Positions 23,272 through 34,756 of a DNA stretch of 35,392 nt are shown here, one piece after another (positions within the stretch are counted from its first letter, which is position 1; each line of letters begins with the position of its first letter). The DNA is taken from positions 1-35,392 of the forward strand of contig JBEKLJ010000006.1 in NCBI GenBank assembly GCA_050010255.1, given 5' to 3'. The notes under the pieces are model-generated. The model was not told where the DNA came from, did not search any database, and worked only from the letters and a program-made list of their open reading frames with translations. The stretch is from JBEKLJ01 sp050010255 (GTDB lineage Bacteria > Acidobacteriota > Terriglobia > Bryobacterales > Bryobacteraceae). A program made the position numbers and the translations under genes.

Positions 23272-24246
23272 ATGCCCGCCCCCCTCCGCCTCTTCCGCAG
23301 CCTCGACGACATCGACGACGCCTTCGGCCCGTGCGCCCTTACCATCGGCAACTTCGACGGCGTTCACGCCGGGCACCGGCGGATCCTGCGGCGCGTTGCG
23401 GAGCTGGGCCGCGAGCGCGGCTGGAAACCCTCGGCGATGGCCTTCGACCCGCACCCCCTGACGGTGGTCGCGCCCCACCGGGCGCCGCGGCTGCTCAGCG
23501 CGCCCGAGGAGCGCGCGCTGCTGATGGCCGAGCAGGGCATCGAGCAGTTGCTGATTCTCCCGTTCACGCGGGAGCTGTCGAGGCTTGAGCCGCGGGACTT
23601 CGTAGAGCGGATCGTCGCGGGCCGCCTGGGCGCTCGCGCGGTCATCGTCGGGGACAACTTCCGGTTCGGATACAAGCACGCCGGCGACACGCACCTGCTG
23701 GCCGAGCTGGGCGCGCAATGCGGGTTCCTGACCGAGACCGTGCCGGCGGTGCGTCTTCGCGGCCGCGTGGTGTCCTCGAGCGAGATCCGCCGGCTGATCG
23801 AGCAGGGCAGGGTAGCGCTGGCCGGCCGGCTGCTCGAGCGGCCCTACGCCCTGGAAGGCGAGGTCGTGAGCGGCCAGGGCATCGGCTCCAGGCAAACCGT
23901 GCCGACGCTGAACCTGGCGCCGCCCGCCGGCGTCGTGCCCGCCCTGGGCGTCTACGTCACGCGAACGGCCGATCTCGATGCCGGCCGGCACTGGCCCTCG
24001 GTCACGAACGTGGGCAGCCGGCCGACTTTCGGCGGGCAGGGCATGATCATAGAGACCCATCTCCTCGGACCGATTCAAGGGACGGGCTCCCCGCGGGCGA
24101 TCCGGGTGGAGTTCCTCAGGCGTTTGCGCGCGGAGCGCAAGTTCGATTCCCCCGAGGCGCTCAAGGCGCAGATCCTGCGCGACATCGCCCGGGCGAAGCG
24201 CCACTTTGCGAGAGTCCAGAGGACGGTCGGAGGAGGCGGAACGTAG
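23272..24246 (+). CDS. ribF: Bifunctional riboflavin kinase/FAD synthetase
   Basis: A 324-residue enzyme that converts riboflavin to FMN and FMN to FAD. The N-terminal adenylyltransferase shows LTIGNFDGVHAGHRRIL (about residues 22-38), ILPFTRELSRLEPRDFVER, VIVGDNFRFGYKHAG and VSSSEIRRLI. The C-terminal flavokinase begins EGEVVSGQGIGSRQTVPTLN (the usual PTAN is PTLN here) and has TNVGSRPTFGG and VEFLRRLRAERKFDS. It is the last gene of the DUF1844-MBL-ribF operon. Third positions are more than 90% G/C in its first 60 codons. Its stop codon runs straight into the heptamer array. Confidence 0.95.
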   Translation: MPAPLRLFRSLDDIDDAFGPCALTIGNFDGVHAGHRRILRRVAELGRERGWKPSAMAFDPHPLTVVAPHRAPRLLSAPEERALLMAEQGIEQLLILPFTRELSRLEPRDFVERIVAGRLGARAVIVGDNFRFGYKHAGDTHLLAELGAQCGFLTETVPAVRLRGRVVSSSEIRRLIEQGRVALAGRLLERPYALEGEVVSGQGIGSRQTVPTLNLAPPAGVVPALGVYVTRTADLDAGRHWPSVTNVGSRPTFGGQGMIIETHLLGPIQGTGSPRAIRVEFLRRLRAERKFDSPEALKAQILRDIARAKRHFARVQRTVGGGGT

Positions 24247-24297
24247 GAGGTAGGAGGTAGGAGGCAGGAGAAATGAGGCAGGAGGTAGGAGGGGAGG
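24244..24297 (+). repeat. Left GGAGGYA heptamer array
   Basis: About seven 7-nt units (taggagg, taggagg, taggagg, caggaga, aatgagg, caggagg, taggagg) run from the ribF stop codon to the ATG of the four-helix-bundle gene. The final ggggagg serves as its Shine-Dalgarno sequence. The array is inverted relative to the longer one at 24688-24827. Confidence 0.85.
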
Positions 24298-24681
24298 ATG
24301 GATACGGGCGAGCGGCCGGCTGCGCGAACGTTTCGGGATTTGATCGTGTGGCGCAAGGCTCACGACTTCGTGTTGGAGGTCTACAATCTGAGCTCGGCTT
24401 TCCCCAAGGCGGAGACATACGGTCTCGCGGCCCAGTTGCGCCGCGCGGCCGTTTCGATTCCAGCGAACATCGCGGAGGGCTTCAAGCGCCGCGGCCGCCC
24501 AGACAAAGCTCGCTTCATGAACATTGCGCAAGGGTCGGTCGAAGAGTGCCGATATTACCTGCTACTCGCCGAGGATCTTGGGTATTGCCAGACCGCAGGC
24601 ATCACGGGGCGCCTGGACGAGGTGAGCCGCTTTCTGGGAGCGTATGCCAGATCCCTTGCAAAGCCCGCTCCCAACGTCTAG
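24298..24681 (+). CDS. Four-helix-bundle protein (23S rRNA intervening-sequence/S23 family)
   Basis: A 127-residue helical protein of the S23/IVS type. Motifs are FRDLIVWRKAHDFVLEVYNL, AETYGLAAQLRRAAVSIPAN, IAEGFKRRGRPDKARFMNIA, then GSVEECRYYLLLAEDLGY. Family members were first noted as ORFs in 23S rRNA intervening sequences and are related to the Avd accessory protein of diversity-generating retroelements; most free-standing copies have unknown function. No 23S rRNA or reverse transcriptase is nearby. About three quarters of third positions are G/C by eye, lower than in ribF, consistent with transfer. It is bracketed by inverted heptamer arrays, which suggests it moved here as a unit. Confidence 0.9.
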   Translation: MDTGERPAARTFRDLIVWRKAHDFVLEVYNLSSAFPKAETYGLAAQLRRAAVSIPANIAEGFKRRGRPDKARFMNIAQGSVEECRYYLLLAEDLGYCQTAGITGRLDEVSRFLGAYARSLAKPAPNV

Positions 24682-24687
24682 CTGCCC

Positions 24688-24827
24688 GCCTCCTCTCTGT
24701 TACCTCCTAGCTCCTGTCTCCTGCCTCCTGTCTCCTGCCTCCTACCTCCTGCCTCCTGCCTCCTGTCTCCTGCCTCCTGGCTCCTGCCTCCTGCCTCCTG
24801 TCTCCTATCTTCTGCCTCCTACTTCCC
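24688..24827 (-). repeat. Right heptamer array (CCTCCTR on the plus strand)
   Basis: About twenty 7-nt units such as cctcctg, cctccta and tctcctg run for roughly 140 bp directly after the four-helix-bundle gene. They are the reverse complement of the left array, so the two could pair as a long imperfect stem enclosing the gene. An open frame on the minus strand (RRQEAG-type repeats) is a by-product of the repeat and not a gene. Confidence 0.88.
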
Positions 24828-24857
24828 GAGTCTGCTACGATCAGATGTTCACTGGTT

Positions 24858-24877
24858 CGGCGCTCCAACGAGCGCCG
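24858..24877 (+). other. Hairpin in the fba leader
   Basis: cggcgctc (24858-24865), loop caac, gagcgccg (24870-24877): an 8-bp perfect GC-rich stem 31 nt before the fba ATG. It is not followed by a T-run, so it is not a canonical terminator. It could stabilise or control the aldolase mRNA leader. Confidence 0.45.
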
Positions 24878-24908
24878 TCTGCTCTGATTCAGGGGAAGGA
24901 GAAATCGA

Positions 24909-25922
24909 ATGCTGGTAGCGATGCGGCAGCTTCTGGACGAAGCGGCCAAGGGCGGTTATGGCGTTGGCGCGTTCAACGTCAACAACATGGAACAGATCCA
25001 GGCCATCATGGAGGCGGCCCGCGAGACCTGCTCGCCGGTCATCGTCCAGGCCAGCCGCGGGGCGCGCAGCTATGCCCAGGATCGTTACCTCTACCACCTG
25101 ATGCTGGCGGCCGCCGAGCTCTATCCGGATCTCCCGACGGTGCTGCACCAGGACCACGGCAACAGCTACGAGACCTGCAAGTCGGCCATCGACATGGGTT
25201 TCACCAGCGTGATGATGGACGGCTCGCTGATGCCGGATGGCAAGACGCCTTCGACGTTTGAATACAACGTCGACGTGACCCAGAAGGTGGTTGCGGCGGC
25301 GCACGCCAAGGGCGTCACGGTCGAGGGCGAAATCGGCGTGCTGGGAGGCATCGAGGACGGCCACGGCGCGGGCGGCACGGGCCTGGAGCACGTCACCGAT
25401 CCGGAGCAGGCGGCGAAGTTCGTCGAGCTGACCGGCGTGGACGCGCTGGCCATTGCCATTGGCACCAGCCACGGCGCCTACAAGTTCTCGCACAAGCCCG
25501 ACGGCGCGGTGCTCAAGATGGACCGCCTGATCGAGATACACAACCGGCTGCCCAAGGTGCACCTGGTCATGCACGGCTCCTCGAGCGTGCCCAAGGAGCT
25601 GCAAGACATCATCAACCAGTACGGCGGCAAGCTGAGGCCCACCTGGGGGGTGCCGGTCGAAGAGATCCAGCTCGGCATCCGCAACGGCGTGCGCAAGGTC
25701 AACGTGGACACCGACAACCGCCTGGCGATGACGGGCGCCATCCGCAAGGTGCTCTTCGAGACGCCGGAGAAGTTCGATCCGCGCGACTACCTGAAGCCGG
25801 CGCGCGAGGCCATGAAGCAGGTCGTGGCGCAGCGGATGACGCAGTTCGGGCAGGCCGGGCACGCCGCCGACTACCAGCCCATCCCGCTGGCCGTGGTGGC
25901 CGCGCGCTACGCCGCGCAGTAG
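24909..25922 (+). CDS. fba: Class II fructose-bisphosphate aldolase
   Basis: A 337-residue zinc-dependent aldolase that interconverts fructose-1,6-bisphosphate with DHAP and glyceraldehyde-3-phosphate in glycolysis and gluconeogenesis. Diagnostic segments are YGVGAFNVNNMEQIQAIMEA, SPVIVQASRGARSY, LHQDHGNSYETCKSAIDMGF (zinc His and catalytic Asp), VEGEIGVLGGIEDG, AIGTSHGAYKF, LVMHGSSSVP and GVRKVNVDTDNRLA. Length fits the class IIB type. The ATG at 24909 has AAGGAG 8 nt upstream. It is separated from ribF by the four-helix-bundle unit and followed within 6 nt by a CCGCAGAGACGC palindrome. Confidence 0.96.
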   Translation: MLVAMRQLLDEAAKGGYGVGAFNVNNMEQIQAIMEAARETCSPVIVQASRGARSYAQDRYLYHLMLAAAELYPDLPTVLHQDHGNSYETCKSAIDMGFTSVMMDGSLMPDGKTPSTFEYNVDVTQKVVAAAHAKGVTVEGEIGVLGGIEDGHGAGGTGLEHVTDPEQAAKFVELTGVDALAIAIGTSHGAYKFSHKPDGAVLKMDRLIEIHNRLPKVHLVMHGSSSVPKELQDIINQYGGKLRPTWGVPVEEIQLGIRNGVRKVNVDTDNRLAMTGAIRKVLFETPEKFDPRDYLKPAREAMKQVVAQRMTQFGQAGHAADYQPIPLAVVAARYAAQ

Positions 25923-25927
25923 ACCTC

Positions 25928-25994
25928 ACCGCAGAGACGCAGAGGCGCAGAGATGATTGCGCCTGTGTTCTCTGCGTCTCCGCGTCTTTGCGGT
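25928..25994. repeat. CCGCAGAGACGC palindrome, copy 1
   Basis: Two arms of about 26 nt (accgcagagacgcagag... and ...ctttgcggt) pair with three mismatches around a short AT-richer loop. It begins 6 nt after the fba stop codon and lies in the 123-nt gap before the S24-type gene. A strong RNA hairpin in either direction is expected. Confidence 0.85.
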
Positions 25995-26045
25995 TGATCT
26001 AAGGTTCCTTCCTCCATAGGCCGAAGTAGGGTGTAGGCTACTGGT

Positions 26046-26849
26046 ATGCTGCTACCGCGGCGCGGTGAGTACGCGGTTCTGGGAGTCTGCCTGCCCGGGC
26101 AGGCCGAGGCCGGTTACGGCGTCCTGCTGAGGGACCCTGCGTCGGACTCCGTTTACCAGCGCTGCCGGCGGGTCGTGCCCGGTTGTGAAGACCAGGAACT
26201 CTTCGAGCTTCTGCCCGAGGATCTGGAAGCCAAGGCGCGGGAGATGGGCGGCGAGAGGCTGCTGGCGCTGCTCGAAGACGCGCTGTCGAACACGCTGCGG
26301 ATTGCGGACCGGCGCCTGGTCCTGGTCCGGGACTTCGAAGCCGCGCTGGCTCGTCTTTACGAGCGGTACGTCGAGCCGGTGCGGCGCGAGCCGGTGAGAG
26401 TCGTCCCCTTCGTCACGCACCTGCCGCTGTACTCGCTGCGCGCGGCCGCGGGACGCTTCGGCGAGGACATGGAAGTGGAGCCCGAGGACTGGGTGGCGGC
26501 GCCGGCGGGCGTGCGGCCCGCGCGCGACCTCTACGCGGTGCACGTGGCGGGGCGCTCGATGGAGCCGGAGATCCCCGATGGCGCGGTGGCCGTGTTTCGC
26601 TCCGCACCGGCCGGCTCGCGGCAGGGAAAGCGCGTGCTGGTATGGCGCCGCGGGGCCTCGGAAGCCGGCGGCGAGTTCACCCTCAAGGTCTACGAGAGTG
26701 AGAAGCGCTCGATCGAGGAGGGATGGGAGCACGCACGCATCCGGCTGAAGCCGCTCAACCCCGACTACCCCGTGCTCGAGCTCGACGAGGAATCCGATCA
26801 CCGTGTGCTCGGCGAGCTGGTGGGCGTCCTCGCCATCGACGAAGAGTAG
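26046..26849 (+). CDS. S24/LexA-type peptidase without a helix-turn-helix
   Basis: A 267-residue protein. The C-terminal half is a LexA/signal-peptidase-like Ser-Lys fold: YAVHVAGRSMEPEIPDGAVAVF contains the nucleophile Ser171, and GGEFTLKVYE contains the general base Lys214. The final strands include PLNPDYPVLELDEE. The N-terminal 130 residues (from RRGEYAVLGVCLPG, through EDLEAKAREMGGERLLALLEDAL) show no helix-turn-helix and I do not recognise them. It is therefore not a standard LexA or phage repressor. It may be a self-processing or substrate-cleaving protease coupled to an unknown sensor domain. No ribosome binding site is evident before the ATG. Confidence 0.75.
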   Translation: MLLPRRGEYAVLGVCLPGQAEAGYGVLLRDPASDSVYQRCRRVVPGCEDQELFELLPEDLEAKAREMGGERLLALLEDALSNTLRIADRRLVLVRDFEAALARLYERYVEPVRREPVRVVPFVTHLPLYSLRAAAGRFGEDMEVEPEDWVAAPAGVRPARDLYAVHVAGRSMEPEIPDGAVAVFRSAPAGSRQGKRVLVWRRGASEAGGEFTLKVYESEKRSIEEGWEHARIRLKPLNPDYPVLELDEESDHRVLGELVGVLAIDEE

Positions 26850-26854
26850 AGCTC

Positions 26855-26924
26855 ACCGCAGAGACGCAGAGGCGCAGAGAAAACCAATTTCTGATTCTTC
26901 TTTGCGTCTCTGCGTCTCTGCGGT
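26855..26924. repeat. CCGCAGAGACGC palindrome, copy 2
   Basis: Arms of 26 nt match at 24 positions, enclosing an AT-rich loop (around aaccaatttctgatt). It begins 5 nt after the stop codon of the S24-type gene and lies 148 nt before the VWA gene start. Confidence 0.88.
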
Positions 26925-27071
26925 TATTTCATCCCTGCGAGCTGGCGAGCAAAGTACGGCCGTCCTCACTGTGTGCGGCCGTAAACAGAGCGAAACCCAA
27001 GCTGCCTCCGGTACGTCATAGCAGCCGGAGCTTGGAGTGTTGACGTGCGCCCTGATTGGGAAGGTGGGCTG

Positions 27072-28364
27072 ATGACTCGCACCGCTGTTCTGCTGCTCTT
27101 CGCCCTCGCCGGAGGAGGTCCGCTCGCAGCCGCCGAGGGCGACGTGGTGTTCCACAGCGACGTCTCGCTCGTTCGGGTGGACGCGCAGGTGCTGGACAGC
27201 GACAATCGCGCCATCACCGGCCTGCATGCCGAGGATTTCGTGCTCCGCGAGCAGGGCCGGCCGCAACAAATCCGCAACTTTGCCAGCGAGGACATGCCCG
27301 TGGACGTGATGCTGCTCCTGGACGTGAGCCGGAGCATGCGGCCGCACATACAGCGCGTCTCCTCCGCGGCTCATCAGGCATTTCGGGTGCTCCGGGATCA
27401 GGACCGCGTGGCCATCATGGTCTTCGACCGCTCGACGCGCCTGCGGCTCCCCTTCCGCAACAGCCGGGACGAAGCGGAGCGCGAGCTGACGTCGCTGCTC
27501 CACCACGAGTCTTTCGACGGCGGTACGGACATCACCCGCGGGATGCTCGACGCGGCGGACTACGTGGCGCGCCAGGCGCGCCGCGAGGCGCGACGGGCCA
27601 TCGTCATCGTGACCGACGACCGGACCCAGCGCGACCGCGATGAAGCCGCGGTATCCCGCGCGCTGGCGCGAGCCGACGCGGTATTGTGTGCTCTGATAGC
27701 GCCCGACGCCATGCGCAACCGCTCCGGCCGGCCGGGCTCCGGACGCGGGCAAGGGGGCGGCGGTGGGTCGTGGCCCGGCAGTGGCCCGACCATCGGCGGG
27801 CCGCTGGGCGGCATCATTCTGGGTCGCCGCGGGCCGTACGGCGGGCGAGGTGGGCCGTCGGGAGGAGGGCGCGGGCCAGGGTCGGGAGGGGCGGGGTCGG
27901 AGATGCACTCGGCCGGGACGGCGGAGATCGCCCGCGAGTCCGGGGGCGACAGCGTGGCAGTGGATGACGCCTCGGCGCTCGAAAACACACTGGCTCGAAT
28001 CCGGCAACGGTACGCGCTGCACTTCCACCTGCCGGAGGGCGTGGCGCCCGGGCAGGAACGCAACATTGAAGTCGATCTGGCGGCCGCCGCACAGGGGCGC
28101 TACCCCGGCGCGGAAGTGCGATACCGGCGGGTGTACCTGACTCCAGATGCCCGCGTCCCGGCGGAAGCAGCCGCTCAGCCGCCCCAGAATGCCCAGGGCA
28201 CTACCGTGAAACGGCGGCCGGCAGTCAACGAGCCTGTAGGACCGCCGGGCGCGAACCCATCCGTTGGGACGCCCAGTCCAACCACCCCGGCGCCGCCACC
28301 CGAGGCGAACCAGGCGCCCAGCGAGGGCGGCTGGCGCCGCGTGAAGCCGGGCGAGCAACCGTAG
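27072..28364 (+). CDS. Secreted VWA-domain protein with Gly-rich insertion
   Basis: A 430-residue protein of the same VWFA-related acidobacterial type as the one at 4098-5120. It has a signal peptide (MTRTAVLLLFALAGGGPLAA) and then VVFHSDVSLVRVDAQVLDSD and EDFVLREQGRP. The A domain has metal-site DVSRS in LLLDVSRSMRPH, GGTDITRGM and IVTDDRTQRD. Residues about 216-278 are a Gly/Arg/Pro-rich insertion (runs such as GRGQGGGGGSWPG) inside or just after the A domain. The C-terminal 60 residues are Pro/Ala-rich. The start at 27072 has GGAAGGTGGG upstream; a GTG at 27045 is possible but precedes that site. Confidence 0.85.
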   Translation: MTRTAVLLLFALAGGGPLAAAEGDVVFHSDVSLVRVDAQVLDSDNRAITGLHAEDFVLREQGRPQQIRNFASEDMPVDVMLLLDVSRSMRPHIQRVSSAAHQAFRVLRDQDRVAIMVFDRSTRLRLPFRNSRDEAERELTSLLHHESFDGGTDITRGMLDAADYVARQARREARRAIVIVTDDRTQRDRDEAAVSRALARADAVLCALIAPDAMRNRSGRPGSGRGQGGGGGSWPGSGPTIGGPLGGIILGRRGPYGGRGGPSGGGRGPGSGGAGSEMHSAGTAEIARESGGDSVAVDDASALENTLARIRQRYALHFHLPEGVAPGQERNIEVDLAAAAQGRYPGAEVRYRRVYLTPDARVPAEAAAQPPQNAQGTTVKRRPAVNEPVGPPGANPSVGTPSPTTPAPPPEANQAPSEGGWRRVKPGEQP

Positions 28365-28461
28365 AACGGCCCGCTGCTCACATAAACCACTTGTACTGCC
28401 GCTAGACCGCGTCGCCGAATCCGCGCATGAATCCCACCTCGTAAGAGGAAGAGTAGGATTC

Positions 28462-28531
28462 ACCGCAGAGACGCGGAGGCGCAAAGAAGAACCATTTTTT
28501 GATTTTTCTCTGCGTCTCAGCGTCTCTGCGG

Positions 28532-28532
<1 letters not shown>
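28462..28532. repeat. CCGCAGAGACGC palindrome, copy 3
   Basis: It lies between the convergent VWA and aconitase genes. Its right edge overlaps the aconitase stop codon by one base (TAA followed by ccgcagagacg on the minus strand). The loop is A/T-rich (around aaccattttttgattttt). It could act as a shared terminator. Confidence 0.85.
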
Positions 28533-31192
<2,660 letters not shown>

Positions 31193-31203
31193 GCCTTTAT
31201 TTA

Positions 31204-31273
31204 ACCGCAGAGACGCCCAGGACGCAGAGAAAAAAAGGCCTTCTTCGCTTTGCGACCTCCGCGTCTCTGCGGT
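31204..31273. repeat. CCGCAGAGACGC palindrome, copy 4
   Basis: Its right edge is 2 nt from the argS stop codon and its left edge 11 nt from the aconitase start, so it fills almost the whole 83-nt gap between these co-directional genes. The arms accgcagagacgc/gcgtctctgcggt pair perfectly at the base. The middle has an A-run (agaaaaaaaagg). Confidence 0.85.
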
Positions 31274-31275
31274 GA

Positions 31276-33234
<1,959 letters not shown>

Positions 33235-33246
33235 AGTAAGAAGACG

Positions 33247-33252
33247 AGTATA
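33247..33252 (-). promoter_or_regulatory. -10-like TATACT before argS
   Basis: On the minus strand TATACT ends 12 nt before the argS GTG start, in the 27-nt gap after the GtrA gene. No -35 is apparent. Confidence 0.35.
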
Positions 33253-33261
33253 CCAGCCGCT

Positions 33262-33705
33262 TCAGCGGCGGCCGCGCTCCGCGAAGACGAACCAGTGGCT
33301 GGCGGCGAAGTTGGCGAAAGACAAGGCGGCGATGGCGATCATGTTCGCCGGCAGGTACCGGACGCCGAGCGCGCCCACCAGCAGGCGCATCAGCACCAGG
33401 TTCCCGCCGATCGATATCAGGCCGGTGGTCAGATTGAACCGCAGCAGGCGCCCCAGCGCCCCGGCCCTGCTCCGGGTTCGGTCGCGCCAGGTGAATCGCT
33501 CGTGCCAGACGAAGTTGTGCAGCACGGCGACCTCGACCGCTAGCGCGGTCCCCCACAGGTAGCCCATTCCAAGGCCGCTGACGAGGAGCGCCAGCGCGGC
33601 CAGTTGCACCAGGATCCCGAGCGCACCGACGAAGTTGAACTTCAACCAGCGCAGCAGGAGCGAGCGCCAGCGCGACGGCGTGGAACCGCTACAGGCGCTC
33701 GGCAC
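33262..33705 (-). CDS. GtrA-family membrane protein
   Basis: A 147-residue protein with four predicted transmembrane helices: VGALGILVQLAALALLVSGLGM, LWGTALAVEVAVLHNFVWHERF, LISIGGNLVLMRLLVGALGV and MIAIAALSFANFAASHWFVF. The VLHNFVWHERFTW and FANFAASHWFVF motifs are typical of GtrA, thought to flip polyprenyl-linked sugars. The GTG at 33705 overlaps the end of the upstream CDP-alcohol transferase gene by 17 nt, so the pair is an operon. A TTG at 33741 would extend it by 12 residues. Confidence 0.88.
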   Translation of the reverse strand: MPSACSGSTPSRWRSLLLRWLKFNFVGALGILVQLAALALLVSGLGMGYLWGTALAVEVAVLHNFVWHERFTWRDRTRSRAGALGRLLRFNLTTGLISIGGNLVLMRLLVGALGVRYLPANMIAIAALSFANFAASHWFVFAERGRR

Positions 33706-34378
33706 GGTAGAGAGTAACTGTATTGCGGGCGGTCGCGACAATCAGCATGGCGGCCATGCCGGCGATGCCGCAGACGCCGCCCACGTCAAAGAGCAGGAAC
33801 TGATGTCCCGCCAGTCTGGCCAGCGGGCCGCGCAGAAACAGCGCCGTGTTGCCGGCGATCAGCAGCACCCGCAGCTCGGTCGGGCTGAACTTCCAGAACG
33901 AGATGTGGAACGTGCCCAGCGCGTACGTGGCCAGGTAGGACTGGATGGACAGCAGCAAGATGAGGATCAGCAGGCTGATGGCCACCCAGGCCGTCATGCA
34001 GGGCGACAGGGCTAGGCCGGTCAGCAGGAAGGACGTGCCGAAGGCGTCCAGGATGTGGTCGATATAGAAGCCGTAGCGCGGCCGGAGGCGGTTGCGCACC
34101 CGCGCCAGCGTGCCGTCCAAACTGTCGCCGAACCAGTTGAGGAAGATGCAGAAACTCGCGCCCGCCAGAGCCCAGCGGTTCCAGTGCGAGAGCCAGTAGC
34201 AGAGGCCCGTGAGGAACATGCCCAGGAGCCCGAGCGCCGTCAGATGGTCCGAGTTCACGCAAGCCGGCATCCGCTCGGCCATCCACACCAGAGCCCGCCG
34301 TTCCAACGGGGCGAGCAAGCTCGACTGGTCGCGCTGGGCGTCCTGGAACTCCCCTGGCGGCTGTTTGCCGGGAGGCAT
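33689..34378 (-). CDS. CDP-alcohol phosphatidyltransferase-family protein
   Basis: A 229-residue membrane enzyme. The complete family motif DxxDGxxARxxxxxxxxGxxxDxxxD is present: GDSLDGTLARVRNRL, then RYGFYIDHILDAFG (about residues 83-112). About six hydrophobic helices are visible (for example TALGLLGMFLTGLCYWL, WVAISLLILILLLSIQSYL). The enzyme transfers a phosphoalcohol from a CDP-linked donor, as in phospholipid or phosphoinositol synthesis; donor and acceptor cannot be deduced. The start at 34378 is the first ATG on this side of the divergent ferredoxin gene. A -10-like TATCGT lies 9 nt upstream. It overlaps the GtrA gene. Confidence 0.88.
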   Translation of the reverse strand: MPPGKQPPGEFQDAQRDQSSLLAPLERRALVWMAERMPACVNSDHLTALGLLGMFLTGLCYWLSHWNRWALAGASFCIFLNWFGDSLDGTLARVRNRLRPRYGFYIDHILDAFGTSFLLTGLALSPCMTAWVAISLLILILLLSIQSYLATYALGTFHISFWKFSPTELRVLLIAGNTALFLRGPLARLAGHQFLLFDVGGVCGIAGMAAMLIVATARNTVTLYRAERL

Positions 34379-34387
34379 ATCAGGCGA

Positions 34388-34393
34388 ACGATA
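34388..34393 (-). promoter_or_regulatory. -10-like TATCGT before the CDP-alcohol transferase
   Basis: On the minus strand TATCGT ends 9 nt before the ATG at 34378. It lies in the same 39-nt divergent gap as the ferredoxin box. Confidence 0.3.
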
Positions 34394-34402
34394 CCACACC
34401 GC

Positions 34403-34408
34403 TACAAT
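34403..34408 (+). promoter_or_regulatory. -10-like TACAAT before the ferredoxin gene
   Basis: TACAAT ends 9 nt before the ATG at 34418 within gctacaatgg, close to gctagaatgg before the DUF1844 gene. No ribosome binding site or -35 is visible. Confidence 0.45.
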
Positions 34409-34417
34409 GGGTTGCTG

Positions 34418-34741
34418 ATGCCTCGCGTGACCTTCCTGCCGATGAACCGGACGGTGGAGTTCGAGCCGGGCAAACTGCCATTCCAGGACCACGGGCGGCC
34501 GGAGTCGCTCCTGGATGTGGCCTTGAACTTCGGCGTTCCGCTCGAGCACGCCTGCGGCGGGAACTGCGCTTGCACGACCTGTCACGTGATCGTGCGCCAG
34601 GGCGAGGAGAACCTTTCGGAGATGGAGGACCTCGAAGCGGACGGGTTGGAGCTAACCCCCGGTCTCACGCTGCACTCGCGGCTGGGCTGCCAGGCCGTGG
34701 TGCGGGGCGACGTGGTGGTGGAGATGGCCCCGACCCGGTAG
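34418..34741 (+). CDS. 2Fe-2S ferredoxin (Isc/adrenodoxin type)
   Basis: A 107-residue electron carrier. The cluster-binding pattern is C46-x5-C52-x2-C55 in HACGGNCACTTCHVIV, with the fourth ligand Cys91 in HSRLGCQAVV. This CGGxCACTTCHV form is that of the Fdx ferredoxins working with the ISC iron-sulfur assembly system, distinct from plant-type ferredoxins. An acidic helix (EENLSEMEDLEADGLEL) is the usual partner-binding face. No other isc genes are adjacent. It is divergent from the CDP-alcohol transferase and converges with the last gene of the window. Confidence 0.92.
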   Translation: MPRVTFLPMNRTVEFEPGKLPFQDHGRPESLLDVALNFGVPLEHACGGNCACTTCHVIVRQGEENLSEMEDLEADGLELTPGLTLHSRLGCQAVVRGDVVVEMAPTR

Positions 34742-34756
34742 GATCTTAACCGACGG

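Noticed and set aside
24688..24827. Possible CRISPR array
   Set aside because: Seven-nt units follow each other without spacers; this is a short tandem repeat.
24707..24949. Minus-strand ORF encoding RRQEAG-type repeats
   Set aside because: The repeat pattern is simply the heptamer array read in one frame, and it runs into the fba start region.
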